Positions 33,270 to 40,935 are shown, numbered from the stretch's first letter. The stretch is DNA of 64,000 nucleotides from UBA6224 sp963800205 (GCA_963800205.1 CAWCZQ010000001.1:350969-414968); one strand, 5' to 3'. The notes: a model not told the origin generated them from the letters alone. Made by a program: numbers and translations.

Positions 33270-33539
33270 ATGATAGACGTAGCATTTTATGCTGTGGTGG
33301 GCGGAGCAATTGCTGGCCTTGCCAGTGGTAAGCTGTTTGGACGATCCAGCTGGCTGACTTATGCTGCTGTCGGTGCACTCGGAGGTGCAAGCGGCCTTGT
33401 CATGTACGCAATCGTCAGAACAACCGTAGATCGACCCTTTCACTTATGGTGGCAGGGGTTAAGTTGGATACTTGTCGGCGTACTTTTTGCCGTTATGACA
33501 CTCGCCGTCATCAACGAAACCAGACGCCAGCCCAAATAG
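33270..33539 (+). CDS. Small three-helix membrane protein, glycine-rich
   Basis: An 89-residue protein with three hydrophobic segments (residues 2-24, 28-48, 60-82) rich in Gly and Ala (GGAIAGLASGKLFG, GALGGASGLVMYAIV). The pattern recalls GlsB/YeaQ/YmgE-type small membrane proteins, but the match is weak. No clear SD; it may depend on translation of the small frame upstream. Confidence 0.6.
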   Translation: MIDVAFYAVVGGAIAGLASGKLFGRSSWLTYAAVGALGGASGLVMYAIVRTTVDRPFHLWWQGLSWILVGVLFAVMTLAVINETRRQPK

Positions 33540-33542
33540 ACC

Positions 33543-34499
33543 CTACGCCTGGGTCATGACCTCGACTTTTTCTTTTTTATGAAAACGGTTGCGCTGTGCA
33601 TATAGTTTGTAAGCCCGGCGGTCGGCTTTGGTAAGCTGCTGCTGGTTCAAGGCACGGGGCCACAACCGCAATGCCCTGACAGATGCCGTCTCGATGGCGT
33701 AGTAAAACACGAGTGCCTGCAGATACAGCCAGTACAGCAACCCAAGCACGATAGCAAAGGTGCCATACAGACTGCTCTGGTGCTTGAGCTGGTGGGTTAA
33801 CAAATAGCCACCGCTGAGCTGTAGCACCATCATGCCAACCGACGCCAAAGCCGCGGCAGGTAGCAACTGTCGACTTTTTACCTTATCGGGCAGGGCAATC
33901 CGCACCAGCAACAAGAACACACCAAACAGGATACCGGCGGACAGCAGCAGGGTGACTATTCTTATAAATACTCCGTGGCCAGCTACACTGACCGCATAGC
34001 CGTTAATTAGTGGCGCCAGCACCAAACCGACGCCGCCTATGCCCATACTCAAAAAGCTTTTTAGAATATTGTGTGGAAAGCCGCTGCGACGGACGTAGGG
34101 AATCTGCCAGATATGATTAATACCATTACGCAGTGCATCTGCGACGCCGCGGGCACCAAACAAGGCAAAAGCAAGGCCAATTACCAACGCTATGCCGGTT
34201 GAACCAATTCCGTGTACGCTCTGCTGCAAATCATTGCCAACCAACGGAAAGTACGCGGTAGCTCCGTCTATGATCCGTGTGCGCAAGCTATCATCCTGAC
34301 GGACTAAGAGCTTTAGTATCGTCGTCAGCACCAATAACAGGGGGAATATAGCCAAGAAACCATAGTATGCCAATAGAGCCGCCTGTTGGCCGGCTTGGTC
34401 GTCGCCATACTTGCGTATGACCGCCAAGGGAAAGCCCAGCGCCTTGTGGCGCCGCTGAAAGCTGTCTACTTTATCGATAAACCTCTCAATAATGTTCAT
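33543..34499 (-). CDS. YihY/BrkB-family membrane protein
   Basis: A 318-residue inner-membrane protein of the YihY (formerly, wrongly, RNase BN) family, with six hydrophobic segments. The family core is clear: DQAGQQAALLAYYGFLAIFPLLL, then ARGVADALRNGINHIWQIP, and YGTFAIVLGLLYWLYLQALVFYYAIE. The exact role is not settled; transport or lipid flipping has been suggested. The C-terminus is basic. It lies 3 nt from the convergent membrane-protein gene. Confidence 0.9.
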   Translation of the reverse strand: MNIIERFIDKVDSFQRRHKALGFPLAVIRKYGDDQAGQQAALLAYYGFLAIFPLLLVLTTILKLLVRQDDSLRTRIIDGATAYFPLVGNDLQQSVHGIGSTGIALVIGLAFALFGARGVADALRNGINHIWQIPYVRRSGFPHNILKSFLSMGIGGVGLVLAPLINGYAVSVAGHGVFIRIVTLLLSAGILFGVFLLLVRIALPDKVKSRQLLPAAALASVGMMVLQLSGGYLLTHQLKHQSSLYGTFAIVLGLLYWLYLQALVFYYAIETASVRALRLWPRALNQQQLTKADRRAYKLYAQRNRFHKKEKVEVMTQA

Positions 34500-34624
34500 G
34501 AGTACTCTTTATTTTAGCGAACTCGCCTACAGGACTGAAGCTTTATGTAAGATTACTCACAGCAGGCATGAGCAGTATAGACAATACTATGAGCACTAGC
34601 AAATAAAAAGGAGGGCTAGCAGTA

Positions 34625-34747
34625 ATGACATACGACGAAGACATGCTAATGGACACGTTCGACAAATGGGACGACCGTGATCGACGAGAACGATTTGTTC
34701 GCCGCATGGAACACAAGCTCAATTCTAAAGAATCCCGCTACCGCTAG
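34625..34747 (+). CDS. Small highly charged protein (40 residues)
   Basis: A 40-residue frame with a strong SD (aggaggg) and a terminator 27 nt after the stop. It is acidic then basic: starts MTYDEDMLMDTFDKWDDRDR and continues with Arg/Glu-rich helix to RYR. The SD, ATG and terminator together make it a credible single-gene unit. Confidence 0.6.
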   Translation: MTYDEDMLMDTFDKWDDRDRRERFVRRMEHKLNSKESRYR

Positions 34748-34773
34748 ACCCCTCAGTTAGTCAGACCCAAATC

Positions 34774-34804
34774 CAAGGACCGTACATACCAGTTACGGTC
34801 CTTT
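34774..34804 (+). terminator. Rho-independent terminator
   Basis: AAGGACCGTA pairs with TACGGTCCTT, with TTATAAT after the stem. It ends the 40-residue gene and may serve the convergent gene as well. Confidence 0.85.
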
Positions 34805-34813
34805 TATAATCTA

Positions 34814-35581
34814 CTAGAATCGTATGCGGCGCATGACGTGATCAATGGGGTCCGGCTTGTGTTCTTCGTGAGGTAAATAGCGGGTGACGATATTTGCAAT
34901 ACGCTCTTCGTCCTGTGGATCGAAATATACCGTTGTCAGCACTCCAAATCGCTTCAATGGCGTAAATACCAAACTCGAAAAGGCGCCTTCAGGCGTTACG
35001 GAAAACGAACGGAACTCATTATAGCTGTAGTGGCGTTCACCTATAGTAAGACCCGACGGATCGATTTGATAAGTCAACTCTCTTGGCTTACGCGTCGCAT
35101 ATGATGCAAGTACCACGCCGGCCATAAGCACTATTACTGCTGATACGATATCTTTCGTCACCAGCCATACCACAACGGAGAACAGCAGCGAGCCCAGAAT
35201 AAGCATCGAATACCAACCTTGTGTCTTTTGATGCGAGATAAACTCTGATGCCGTCCAGTTAACTACCTCGGCTGGATCGCCCTGCCAGTAGGTTGTCGGT
35301 GCCTCGTGCACGTCTGCTTGTTCTTGTGCAGGTTCTTGGGCCTGGAGAGTAGGGGTAGAGGCCTGAGCCGTCTCTGTTGCCGCGGGCTGTTGTGGCTGTG
35401 AGTAGGCCTGCGGTTGTGGGAGAACAGCACCATTTGCTGTTTCCGGTGGTTCTGGTGGTATAGAGCTTGGTGTCGGCAGTTCGGTCGGTGCTTCTCCAGT
35501 TAGGCGGGGACTAACCGTATCACCAGGGGCAAATTGCTGAGGCCGCTCATTAGATTGGTTTGCAGGTTTTTGCCCATCCAT
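34814..35581 (-). CDS. Two-helix membrane protein with a Pro/Gln-rich N-terminus
   Basis: A 255-residue protein. Residues 1-115 are disordered and rich in Pro, Gln, Ala and Thr. Two membrane helices follow (about 128-147 and 150-168), then a soluble C-terminal part with YQIDPSGLTIGERHYSYNEFRSFSV, a PH-like strand pattern. The role is unknown. TACAAT (35594-35589, minus) lies 7 nt before the ATG, which supports this start and a leaderless mRNA. Confidence 0.7.
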   Translation of the reverse strand: MDGQKPANQSNERPQQFAPGDTVSPRLTGEAPTELPTPSSIPPEPPETANGAVLPQPQAYSQPQQPAATETAQASTPTLQAQEPAQEQADVHEAPTTYWQGDPAEVVNWTASEFISHQKTQGWYSMLILGSLLFSVVVWLVTKDIVSAVIVLMAGVVLASYATRKPRELTYQIDPSGLTIGERHYSYNEFRSFSVTPEGAFSSLVFTPLKRFGVLTTVYFDPQDEERIANIVTRYLPHEEHKPDPIDHVMRRIRF

Positions 35582-35650
35582 AAGCAATATTGTACACGCG
35601 ACAACTGATTATAGGCAACAGGGGTATGGTAATAGCCGCTAGTAAACAGA

Positions 35651-35750
35651 GAAGGGGTAGGGGAGATTCGCCTCATTGCTCCGCAATGACCATAAAAGGC
35701 GTTCCGCCTTTCCTAGGCAAGGTGCGGGGAGTGCCGCCGTGGCACTCCCG
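35651..35750. repeat. Cluster of three short hairpins, possibly a decayed tRNA-tail element
   Basis: Three perfect hairpins follow one another: CATTG/CAATG (35674-35688), AAAGGCG/CGCCTTT (35695-35711) and GGGAGTGCC/GGCACTCCC (35727-35749). Just before them, 35651-35670 resembles the 3' end of tRNA-Ser(TGA). Nothing coding is seen in 35582-35760. Confidence 0.55.
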
Positions 35751-35760
35751 TTCAAACACA

Positions 35761-35922
35761 CTGCCGAGAGGGATAGCGCACTCCGTGCTTTATACACTCA
35801 GCTTTCTCGAAGCCAGCTTCTGCGAGAGCTTCATTCCACCGAACCCCTCGTTCGCTTCGCTCACTGGTACGGGTTCGGAGCCCTGCGCAAACAAAAACCC
35901 GCCATATAGGCGGGGCTTTGTT
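35761..35922 (-). repeat. tRNA-tail repeat element E4 (after tRNA-Ser GCT)
   Basis: About 162 bp directly after the CCA of tRNA-Ser(GCT). It begins (in tRNA direction) with a GCCCCGCC/GGCGGG terminator, then the shared body AGTGAGCGAAGCGAACG, GGGGTTCGGTG, GCTGGCTTCGAG, and ends GCTATCCCTCTCGGCAG, a partly decayed copy of the tRNA 3' end. The body is nearly identical to E1 over about 50 bp. Confidence 0.8.
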
Positions 35923-36015
35923 TGGCGGAGAGAGAGGGATTCGAACCCTCGCAGGGACTCTCGCCCCTCTAACGATTTAGCAAACCGTCCCCTTCAGCCA
36001 CTTGGGTACCTCTCC
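35923..36015 (-). tRNA. tRNA-Ser (anticodon GCT)
   Basis: A 93-nt gene with a long variable arm, anticodon loop TTGCTAA (anticodon GCT, reads AGC/AGU), the same GGAGAGG acceptor and GAGGG T-arm as tRNA-Ser(CGA), and an encoded CCA at 35923-35925. Confidence 0.95.
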
Positions 36016-36068
36016 GTGGCGGGATAACTGCATCAGTGTAGCAAAAACAAACTGATAAAACTAGCCTA

Positions 36069-36251
36069 TTACTTCTTTGAAACGAGTAGAATCAGCGCAG
36101 AAGCTACCAGCACAATAGCAGCAAACTCAATAACCTTAAGAGCGCTCTCAAAAAGTTGTGAGAACGACAGAGCGCCTACTACTACGAGTAATCCCAAAGA
36201 AGCCAATATAACCACGACGAGAATAGTAACGAATCTGAGTAATGTAGACAT
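36069..36251 (-). CDS. Small two-helix membrane protein
   Basis: A 60-residue protein with hydrophobic helices at about 5-27 and 40-57, separated by a short polar loop (SQLFESALKV), ending SKK. An SD-like ggaac precedes the ATG. The function is unknown. Confidence 0.55.
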   Translation of the reverse strand: MSTLLRFVTILVVVILASLGLLVVVGALSFSQLFESALKVIEFAAIVLVASALILLVSKK

Positions 36252-36300
36252 GAGATATGTTCCTTATGCTTATGGCTATAGTATAACGGATAACGAAAGG

Positions 36301-36470
36301 CTGGCGGAAGGGGTGGGATATCACGCGCTGCCGCGCGCTCCTTCCTGCGATGCTCGATACAAGCAAAAATATTTACTTGTACCTGCGCTTCTCGTCCGCC
36401 GAACCTGGTGCATTCGTGCACACACGCCATGCACCAGCTTTTTATGCCAACAGTAGGTAGCACAAAAGGC
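36301..36470 (-). repeat. tRNA-tail repeat element E5 (after tRNA-Ser TGA)
   Basis: About 170 bp after tRNA-Ser(TGA). The body is more diverged (AGGTTCGGCGGACGAGAAGCG and TTGTATCGAGCATCGCAGG remain). It ends GATATCC plus a copy of the tRNA 3' end. A 24-bp exact match (36296-36319 with 36465-36488) extends 6 nt beyond the CCA. It has no strong terminator; a GGTGCATG/CATGCACC-type stem-loop near 36410-36435 takes that place. Confidence 0.8.
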
Positions 36471-36560
36471 TGGCGGAAGGGGTGGGATTCGAACCCACGG
36501 TACCGTTGCCGGCACGACGGTTTTCAAGACCGTTTCCTTAAACCGCTCGGACACCCTTCC
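36471..36560 (-). tRNA. tRNA-Ser (anticodon TGA)
   Basis: A 90-nt gene with a long variable arm, anticodon loop CTTGAAA (anticodon TGA, reads UCA), acceptor GGAAGGG, T-arm GTGGG-TTCGAAT-CCCAC and encoded CCA at 36471-36473. A copy of its 5' half is at 36675-36711 and of its 3' end at 36296-36319. Confidence 0.95.
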
Positions 36561-36674
36561 AGAGCTTTTGTATGTTACGAGGTATGCCAGCAGTGAAAAC
36601 CGCGGTTTAACGCGACAAGGTCTAAAAGTATACCTTATCGCTACCTGGTCAAGCGGTTGCCCGCTAGACTGGCG

Positions 36675-36711
36675 TCAAGACCGTTTCCTTAAACCGCTCG
36701 GACACCCTTCC
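36675..36711 (-). pseudogene. Truncated copy of the 5' half of tRNA-Ser(TGA)
   Basis: 37 bp identical to the first 37 nt of tRNA-Ser(TGA), from the acceptor 5' strand to the anticodon, then unrelated sequence (ACGCCAGTC). It is a tRNA fragment that cannot form a tRNA. It shows a break or recombination in the anticodon loop. Confidence 0.85.
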
Positions 36712-36756
36712 GCAACAGGGGTGATTATAACAGCCGGCACCCATATCATCAAATAG

Positions 36757-37413
36757 TTATGCGCGCGCAAACACCACCACGTCAACCCGTCGAGCGCCAG
36801 CCGCTCGCAGTTGACGAGCTGCCGCTTCCACCGAAGCGCCCGTGGTAAGGACGTCATCGACAAGGAGTACTCGTTTTCCCTGTATAGATCGTACGTCTCT
36901 TACATAAAAGCTCTGGCGGAGCTGCTCGAGGCGTTGCGTGCGTGCGGCACCTACTTGTCGGTGCTGTGTGCTGCGGCCAAGTACGGCACAGTAGGGTAGT
37001 GATAGTCGATATGCCAGTCGCTCTGCAATCAGTCGTGACTGATCAAACCCGCGTTGCCGTATCCGAGAGCTCGCCGTCGGCAAATGGACCACAACATATT
37101 CTTCCGAGGGCAAGAAAGATGCCATCTGCGACGCAATAATATCAACAGCCGATCGGGCACCACGAAATTTTAATGCGCCGATTAATGTGCTCGCCACCCC
37201 CTCGTAACGCGTCACCACGTACACCGCGAACACTTTACTATTTCTCCGACAAGCATCACAAGTACGCCCGCCTCTCGAAAGCCGTTTGCAGGCATAGCAG
37301 CGTGAAGCAACAGGGGTAAAACTCTGCTGACATGGCTCACACAGCAGTTTTCCTTCGTCGCCGCAGCCAATGCAATGGTGGGGTGCGAATAAAGAAATTA
37401 TGAGCTCAAGCAT
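36757..37413 (-). CDS. comF: ComF family protein (phosphoribosyltransferase-like)
   Basis: A 218-residue ComF homolog, linked to natural DNA uptake in other bacteria. It has an N-terminal zinc ribbon (CIGCGDEGKLLCEPC and CYACKR...CDAC) and a C-terminal phosphoribosyltransferase fold with the PRPP loop VLLVDDVLTTGAS. Length is normal. I start at 37413, at MLELIISLFAPHHC, since the upstream in-frame codons have no homology. The presence of ComF beside a T4SS-like locus fits DNA import by an organism that cannot make its own nucleotides. Confidence 0.9.
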   Translation of the reverse strand: MLELIISLFAPHHCIGCGDEGKLLCEPCQQSFTPVASRCYACKRLSRGGRTCDACRRNSKVFAVYVVTRYEGVASTLIGALKFRGARSAVDIIASQMASFLPSEEYVVVHLPTASSRIRQRGFDQSRLIAERLAYRLSLPYCAVLGRSTQHRQVGAARTQRLEQLRQSFYVRDVRSIQGKRVLLVDDVLTTGASVEAAARQLRAAGARRVDVVVFARA

Positions 37414-37536
37414 TATGTTGTATTTAATGTGTTGTAAATAAATGTATTCATGTTGCACACTCTGTAAATACTAAGCTATACTGCTAACAATACAAAAACG
37501 CAAGACTAACTTTTAGTAATCCGTTTGGAGGGTAAC

Positions 37537-38028
37537 ATGATGGCGCGACGTAATCGCGATGATGAACTCTTGTTAGAAGAGGACGAACTTACAGCTGCGT
37601 TTCTAGGTGATGACGATCTAGATTCTACAGCCCCGACTACTAATGAAGCAGCGCAACAACCTGTTGCCGCAGCAGATGAGTGGGACGAAGAAGACACCCA
37701 ACTGCCAGGTCAACTCGCAGTTGATGTCTACGAAACCAAAGAAAAGCTCGTCGTAAAGGCCCGCACCGCAGGGGTAAACAAAAGTGATTTGGATGTCAGC
37801 ATTTCTGACAACCAGTTAACTATTCGTGGCACGCTAAGCGCTGGCAACGAAGAAGGAGTAGAGAATTACTTCTTACAGGAATGCTACTGGGGTGAATTTT
37901 CTCGCACTATTGCATTGCCAGTACCAGTTAAAGAAGAGGAGATCGAAGCCATGCTCAAAGATGGCGTCCTCACTATTAGCTTCGGCAAGGTCAAACAAGA
38001 CACCGTCAAGAAGATTCAAGTCCTCTAA
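37537..38028 (+). CDS. Small heat-shock protein, Hsp20/alpha-crystallin
   Basis: A 163-residue ATP-independent chaperone that holds unfolding proteins. The N-terminal 60 residues are acidic. The alpha-crystallin domain runs from about 63 to 163: LAVDVYETKEKLVVKARTAGV, then DVSISDNQLTIRG, and the hallmark LKDGVLTISFGK. A strong SD (ggaggg) lies before the ATG pair at 37537/37540. A stem-loop at 38051-38073 follows. No CIRCE element is seen upstream. Confidence 0.94.
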   Translation: MMARRNRDDELLLEEDELTAAFLGDDDLDSTAPTTNEAAQQPVAAADEWDEEDTQLPGQLAVDVYETKEKLVVKARTAGVNKSDLDVSISDNQLTIRGTLSAGNEEGVENYFLQECYWGEFSRTIALPVPVKEEEIEAMLKDGVLTISFGKVKQDTVKKIQVL

Positions 38029-38050
38029 AACGACAAAGTCTTGCGTACAT

Positions 38051-38073
38051 AACACCCCGGTTTCCGGGGTGTT
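38051..38073 (+). terminator. Stem-loop after hsp20
   Basis: AACACCCCGG pairs with CCGGGGTGTT around TTT. A weak T-tract follows. It is the likely terminator of the Hsp20 gene. Confidence 0.65.
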
Positions 38074-38130
38074 ATGTAGTATGTAACACCTGCTCGACAG
38101 TAGTGGTGAAGCACAGCGCTACCTGTATAT

Positions 38131-38164
38131 AAAAACTCCCGGTGATATTCCGGGAGTTTTTTTG
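38131..38164. terminator. Bidirectional terminator between hsp20 and the pilin operon
   Basis: AAAACTCCCGG pairs with CCGGGAGTTTT; T-runs lie on both outer sides, so it can end transcripts of both convergent units. Confidence 0.85.
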
Positions 38165-38179
38165 ACTTATGGACGTCAG

Positions 38180-38611
38180 CTAAACGACCGAGTTGGCTTT
38201 TTGGAGAACAAAGTGGACGATTAACTGAGCCAGCGCTACGATAATCAATCCAATAATGGCGTAGATAAGCGTGTTCTTGGCACCAGATACTTTGTTGCTA
38301 TCACCCCCAGAGGTAATGTAGCGGAGACCACCGACGATGATCATAATAACAGCGATGACACCGACAATTGCCGAGAAGATATTTACAATCTGCGTGAGTA
38401 AATCATTAAAACTACTAGTACCGGCTGAGCTACTGCCACAAGTGCTTGAACTAGTAGCACTATCGACAGTTAAATTTGACCCCTGACAAAGGCTGCTTTG
38501 CAAGTTCTTGCTGTTGTACGCAGCGTGAGCTACTGCTGGCACTAGGGCAGGAGCGCCCATTGCTAGCATGGATGCCGCTACAATAAGTGTATTTTTAATT
38601 TTTTGGATCAT
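38180..38611 (-). CDS. VirB2/TrbC-like pilin, copy 6
   Basis: A 143-residue T4SS pilin-type protein and the last of six tandem paralogs. It has a signal peptide ending AVAHA, a short Ser/Thr-rich part with two cysteines, and two C-terminal membrane helices joined by the family signature GGLRYITSGGDSNKVSGAK, followed by IYAIIGLIIVALAQLIVHFV. The subunits of such pili lie in the membrane and assemble into a tube. An SD (gaaagg) precedes the ATG. Confidence 0.8.
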   Translation of the reverse strand: MIQKIKNTLIVAASMLAMGAPALVPAVAHAAYNSKNLQSSLCQGSNLTVDSATSSSTCGSSSAGTSSFNDLLTQIVNIFSAIVGVIAVIMIIVGGLRYITSGGDSNKVSGAKNTLIYAIIGLIIVALAQLIVHFVLQKANSVV

Positions 38612-38675
38612 TTGATACCTTTCTTACGTTTCAAATTACTTATAGCATACTTTTTTATGGTAGTACAGGGCGGCT

Positions 38676-39080
38676 CTACACCGACGCATTGATAACAAAA
38701 TGCACTAAAATTTGTGCCAAAGCGACCACCACAAGACCAATTATTGCATATATTATGGTAGATTTAGCGCCAGAAACTTTGTTGGCATCACCGGCTGATG
38801 TGATATAGCGAAAGCCACCGATAATTATCATAATAACGGCCGCAACACCTACGATAGCCGTCAGTACATTAACAATAGCCGTTACGGCCTTTTTAAGGCC
38901 ATTGCCGCCGTCACAGGCCTTTCCTATGCCGGCACCCTCACAGGCAGTTTCCTTAGAGGTCGAGTACGAACCAGCTGCGTATACAGAAGAAGTCTGTACC
39001 GTTCCTACCGCACCCGCCAGTACGCCGCCGAATAATAAGCTAACGACACTGAGCTTGATAGCCAATATTAAATGCTTCAT
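38676..39080 (-). CDS. VirB2/TrbC-like pilin, copy 5
   Basis: A 134-residue pilin-type protein. N-terminal signal helix (IKLSVVSLLFGGVLAGAVG), a short outside segment with two cysteines (CEGAGIGKACDGG), then two helices joined by GGFRYITSAGDANKVSGAK and ending YAIIGLVVVALAQILVHFV. It is closest to copy 6 by eye, with the same VSGAK motif, suggesting recent duplication. Confidence 0.8.
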   Translation of the reverse strand: MKHLILAIKLSVVSLLFGGVLAGAVGTVQTSSVYAAGSYSTSKETACEGAGIGKACDGGNGLKKAVTAIVNVLTAIVGVAAVIMIIIGGFRYITSAGDANKVSGAKSTIIYAIIGLVVVALAQILVHFVINASV

Positions 39081-39095
39081 AGCTTATTTTGCTCC

Positions 39096-39497
39096 TTATA
39101 AATTACCTAGTATTAATGCGACGAGCGATTGTGCCACCAGGATAACGACTATCCCGATAAGACTATAAATAATAGCCGTTCTCGCCGAAGCAGCCTGATT
39201 AGAGTCGCTCCCAGCCATGACATAGCGAAGACCAGAGACTATGATGATAATGACAGCCGCAAGCCCAGCAATAATCGCTAAAATCCGTGAAACCCGTAGA
39301 ATAACACCATTTTTACCCGTGAGCGGGTTGTTGGTATTTTTTTGAGCGTCCTGACACACCGCAGATTCGGCTACCTTAGGATTACTACAATCCACACCAC
39401 CAAAGAGATTAACAGCCGTAGCGGGTGTCGGAATAGCAGTAACCTGCACCAGCACAAACATCACTACCATCGCAAGACTCATCAGGTATTTACGCAT
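39096..39497 (-). CDS. VirB2/TrbC-like pilin, copy 4
   Basis: A 133-residue pilin-type protein with a signal peptide (YLMSLAMVVMFVLVQVTAI), two cysteines (DCSNPKVAESAVC), and the two-helix core joined by GLRYVMAGSDSNQAASARTAI, here with Ser-Asp for the usual Gly-Asp. It follows copy 3 by 3 nt, so both are in the same operon. Confidence 0.8.
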   Translation of the reverse strand: MRKYLMSLAMVVMFVLVQVTAIPTPATAVNLFGGVDCSNPKVAESAVCQDAQKNTNNPLTGKNGVILRVSRILAIIAGLAAVIIIIVSGLRYVMAGSDSNQAASARTAIIYSLIGIVVILVAQSLVALILGNL

Positions 39498-39500
39498 TTG

Positions 39501-39785
39501 TTATATGCCCCCCAGTACGAAAGCCACGATTGTCTGCGCAACAATCGCAATAACCAAGCCTATAAGCGCATACAATATCGTAGCCTTAGCCTTACCAATT
39601 GCTTGAGGATCGCCTTGGGAAATAATATATCGAAAACCTCCAATGGTAATGAATAGGACAGACATCGCACCAATAACCGCAATTGTAATCGTAATGATAA
39701 TCTGGATCGCCCCGCCATTTGCCGTAATGTTCGGCAGGGGATTAAGGTCTATTTTGTTGGCAGCAAATATGCCCAAAGCGTTCAT
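39501..39785 (-). CDS. VirB2/TrbC-like pilin, copy 3 (short form)
   Basis: A 94-residue pilin-type protein, the shortest of the set, with no signal peptide and no cysteine. It is just the two-helix core with GGFRYIISQGDPQAIGKAKAT and LYALIGLVIAIVAQTIVAFV. Its ATG overlaps the stop of copy 2 (TAATG), so translation is coupled. Confidence 0.8.
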   Translation of the reverse strand: MNALGIFAANKIDLNPLPNITANGGAIQIIITITIAVIGAMSVLFITIGGFRYIISQGDPQAIGKAKATILYALIGLVIAIVAQTIVAFVLGGI

Positions 39786-40183
39786 TACTTAAAGCTCCTA
39801 CCGATAAAGCTGACAATTGTTACGCCAATAATAGCAATTACCAGCCCTAAGAGAGCATTAGTAACGGTTCCTTGAGCTTTACTAGCTTGGTCGGCATTCC
39901 CTTGGCTCGTTACGTACTGTATGGCGCCGTAAATAATAAAGGCCACGGCAGCCAGTCCGGCTACGCGCAACAAATCATCGATGAGAGCGAGAAATATCAG
40001 AGGGAGGTCACTGCCTTGATCACCTTTGGGAAGTAAGTTAAATTGCAGCACGCCGCAGCTATGTGTGGCCGAGTCCATGCCGTACTGTAGGTACTCATAC
40101 CATGGTACGAAGCCAAAAAAGTGGTTAGTGTCACATGTTGCACTGCCGGTTGCCCCAAAGTAAAGCAGCAGGGAAGCTGTCAT
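39785..40183 (-). CDS. VirB2/TrbC-like pilin, copy 2
   Basis: A 132-residue pilin-type protein with a short N-terminal helix, an extracellular part with cysteines (SATCDTNHFFG, HSCGVL), and the two-helix core with GAIQYVTSQGNADQASKAQGT. I start at 40183, not 40210: the ATG overlaps the upstream stop (ATGA), and ggagg lies 9 nt before it. Confidence 0.78.
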   Translation of the reverse strand: MTASLLLYFGATGSATCDTNHFFGFVPWYEYLQYGMDSATHSCGVLQFNLLPKGDQGSDLPLIFLALIDDLLRVAGLAAVAFIIYGAIQYVTSQGNADQASKAQGTVTNALLGLVIAIIGVTIVSFIGRSFK

Positions 40184-40788
40184 CACAAGATACCTCCGGG
40201 TACTAGCCACTGCAACGCCGCATATAGAAACAAGAAGGCGACGAGTCCAATAACGGCATTACGTATATGTGCCTTGCCGGCCGCACTTTTTTGCGGGTCA
40301 CCGGCAGAGGTTGTAATTTGTATGCCGCCAACAATAATTGCTATAACCGCCACCAGTCCGACAAGCCCAGCCAATAACTTGATTGTAGGGTTAATGTATT
40401 TGCTGAGGAATTCACAGTTCGTAGAGTCGGCACTTTCACAATTAATATTAGTGTCGACGGCAGGGTCGGTGCCGCTAATACTGGTAGCGGCTCGTTGATT
40501 GGCTGCTGCATCACCTGCCGGATCACTACAATTTATCTGTCTTATGATTACTTGTTTGCCAGTATCATCAATCTCTTTACGGCTTCCTATTTGGCAGTTA
40601 CCGCCATTACCGCTGTAGCAGTTAGTGTCTTTAAAGGCGGCTATACCGCTGGTTCTTCCATTCCACTTGTCGTGACAGGTCTGTTGTTTAGCAGTAGAAA
40701 GGGCCTCTACCGTATTGCTTGTACTTACCGCAAAGCTAGCGGAGAGTAGTATGAAAGCTATCAGAAATATGGATTTGAACGTCTTCAT
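40183..40788 (-). CDS. VirB2/TrbC-like pilin, copy 1 (long, Cys-rich)
   Basis: A 201-residue first member of the pilin operon. A signal peptide (FLIAFILLSASFAV) is followed by about 100 extracytoplasmic residues with six cysteines, probably disulfide-linked, then the two-helix core with GGIQITTSAGDPQKSAAGKAH. The long Cys-rich domain suggests a tip or minor subunit rather than the main one. Confidence 0.78.
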   Translation of the reverse strand: MKTFKSIFLIAFILLSASFAVSTSNTVEALSTAKQQTCHDKWNGRTSGIAAFKDTNCYSGNGGNCQIGSRKEIDDTGKQVIIRQINCSDPAGDAAANQRAATSISGTDPAVDTNINCESADSTNCEFLSKYINPTIKLLAGLVGLVAVIAIIVGGIQITTSAGDPQKSAAGKAHIRNAVIGLVAFLFLYAALQWLVPGGIL

Positions 40789-40906
40789 GTTGTTTATTAT
40801 TGTACCGTTTATCCAAACTATATCGTTGATTCGCTAGTTTCGCAACAAATAACCCTAATCTTTATGGCATTCGGCTTGACTCATTTATAATAAGCATGAG
40901 GGGTAC

Positions 40907-40935
40907 TTGCATTTTTGAATGTTTTAGTGTATTGT
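40907..40935 (+). promoter_or_regulatory. Possible promoter of the plus-strand T4SS operon
   Basis: TTGCAT (40907-40912), a 17-bp spacer and TATTGT (40930-40935) lie 73 nt upstream of the ATG at 41008. The region 40789-41007 separates the divergent pilin and T4SS operons and has no other feature I can support. Confidence 0.4.

Noticed and set aside
30900..36711. CRISPR array as explanation for the repeats near the tRNAs
   Set aside because: There are no short direct repeats with uniform spacers and no cas genes. The repeated units are about 150-170 bp, individually tied to tRNA ends and in both orientations.
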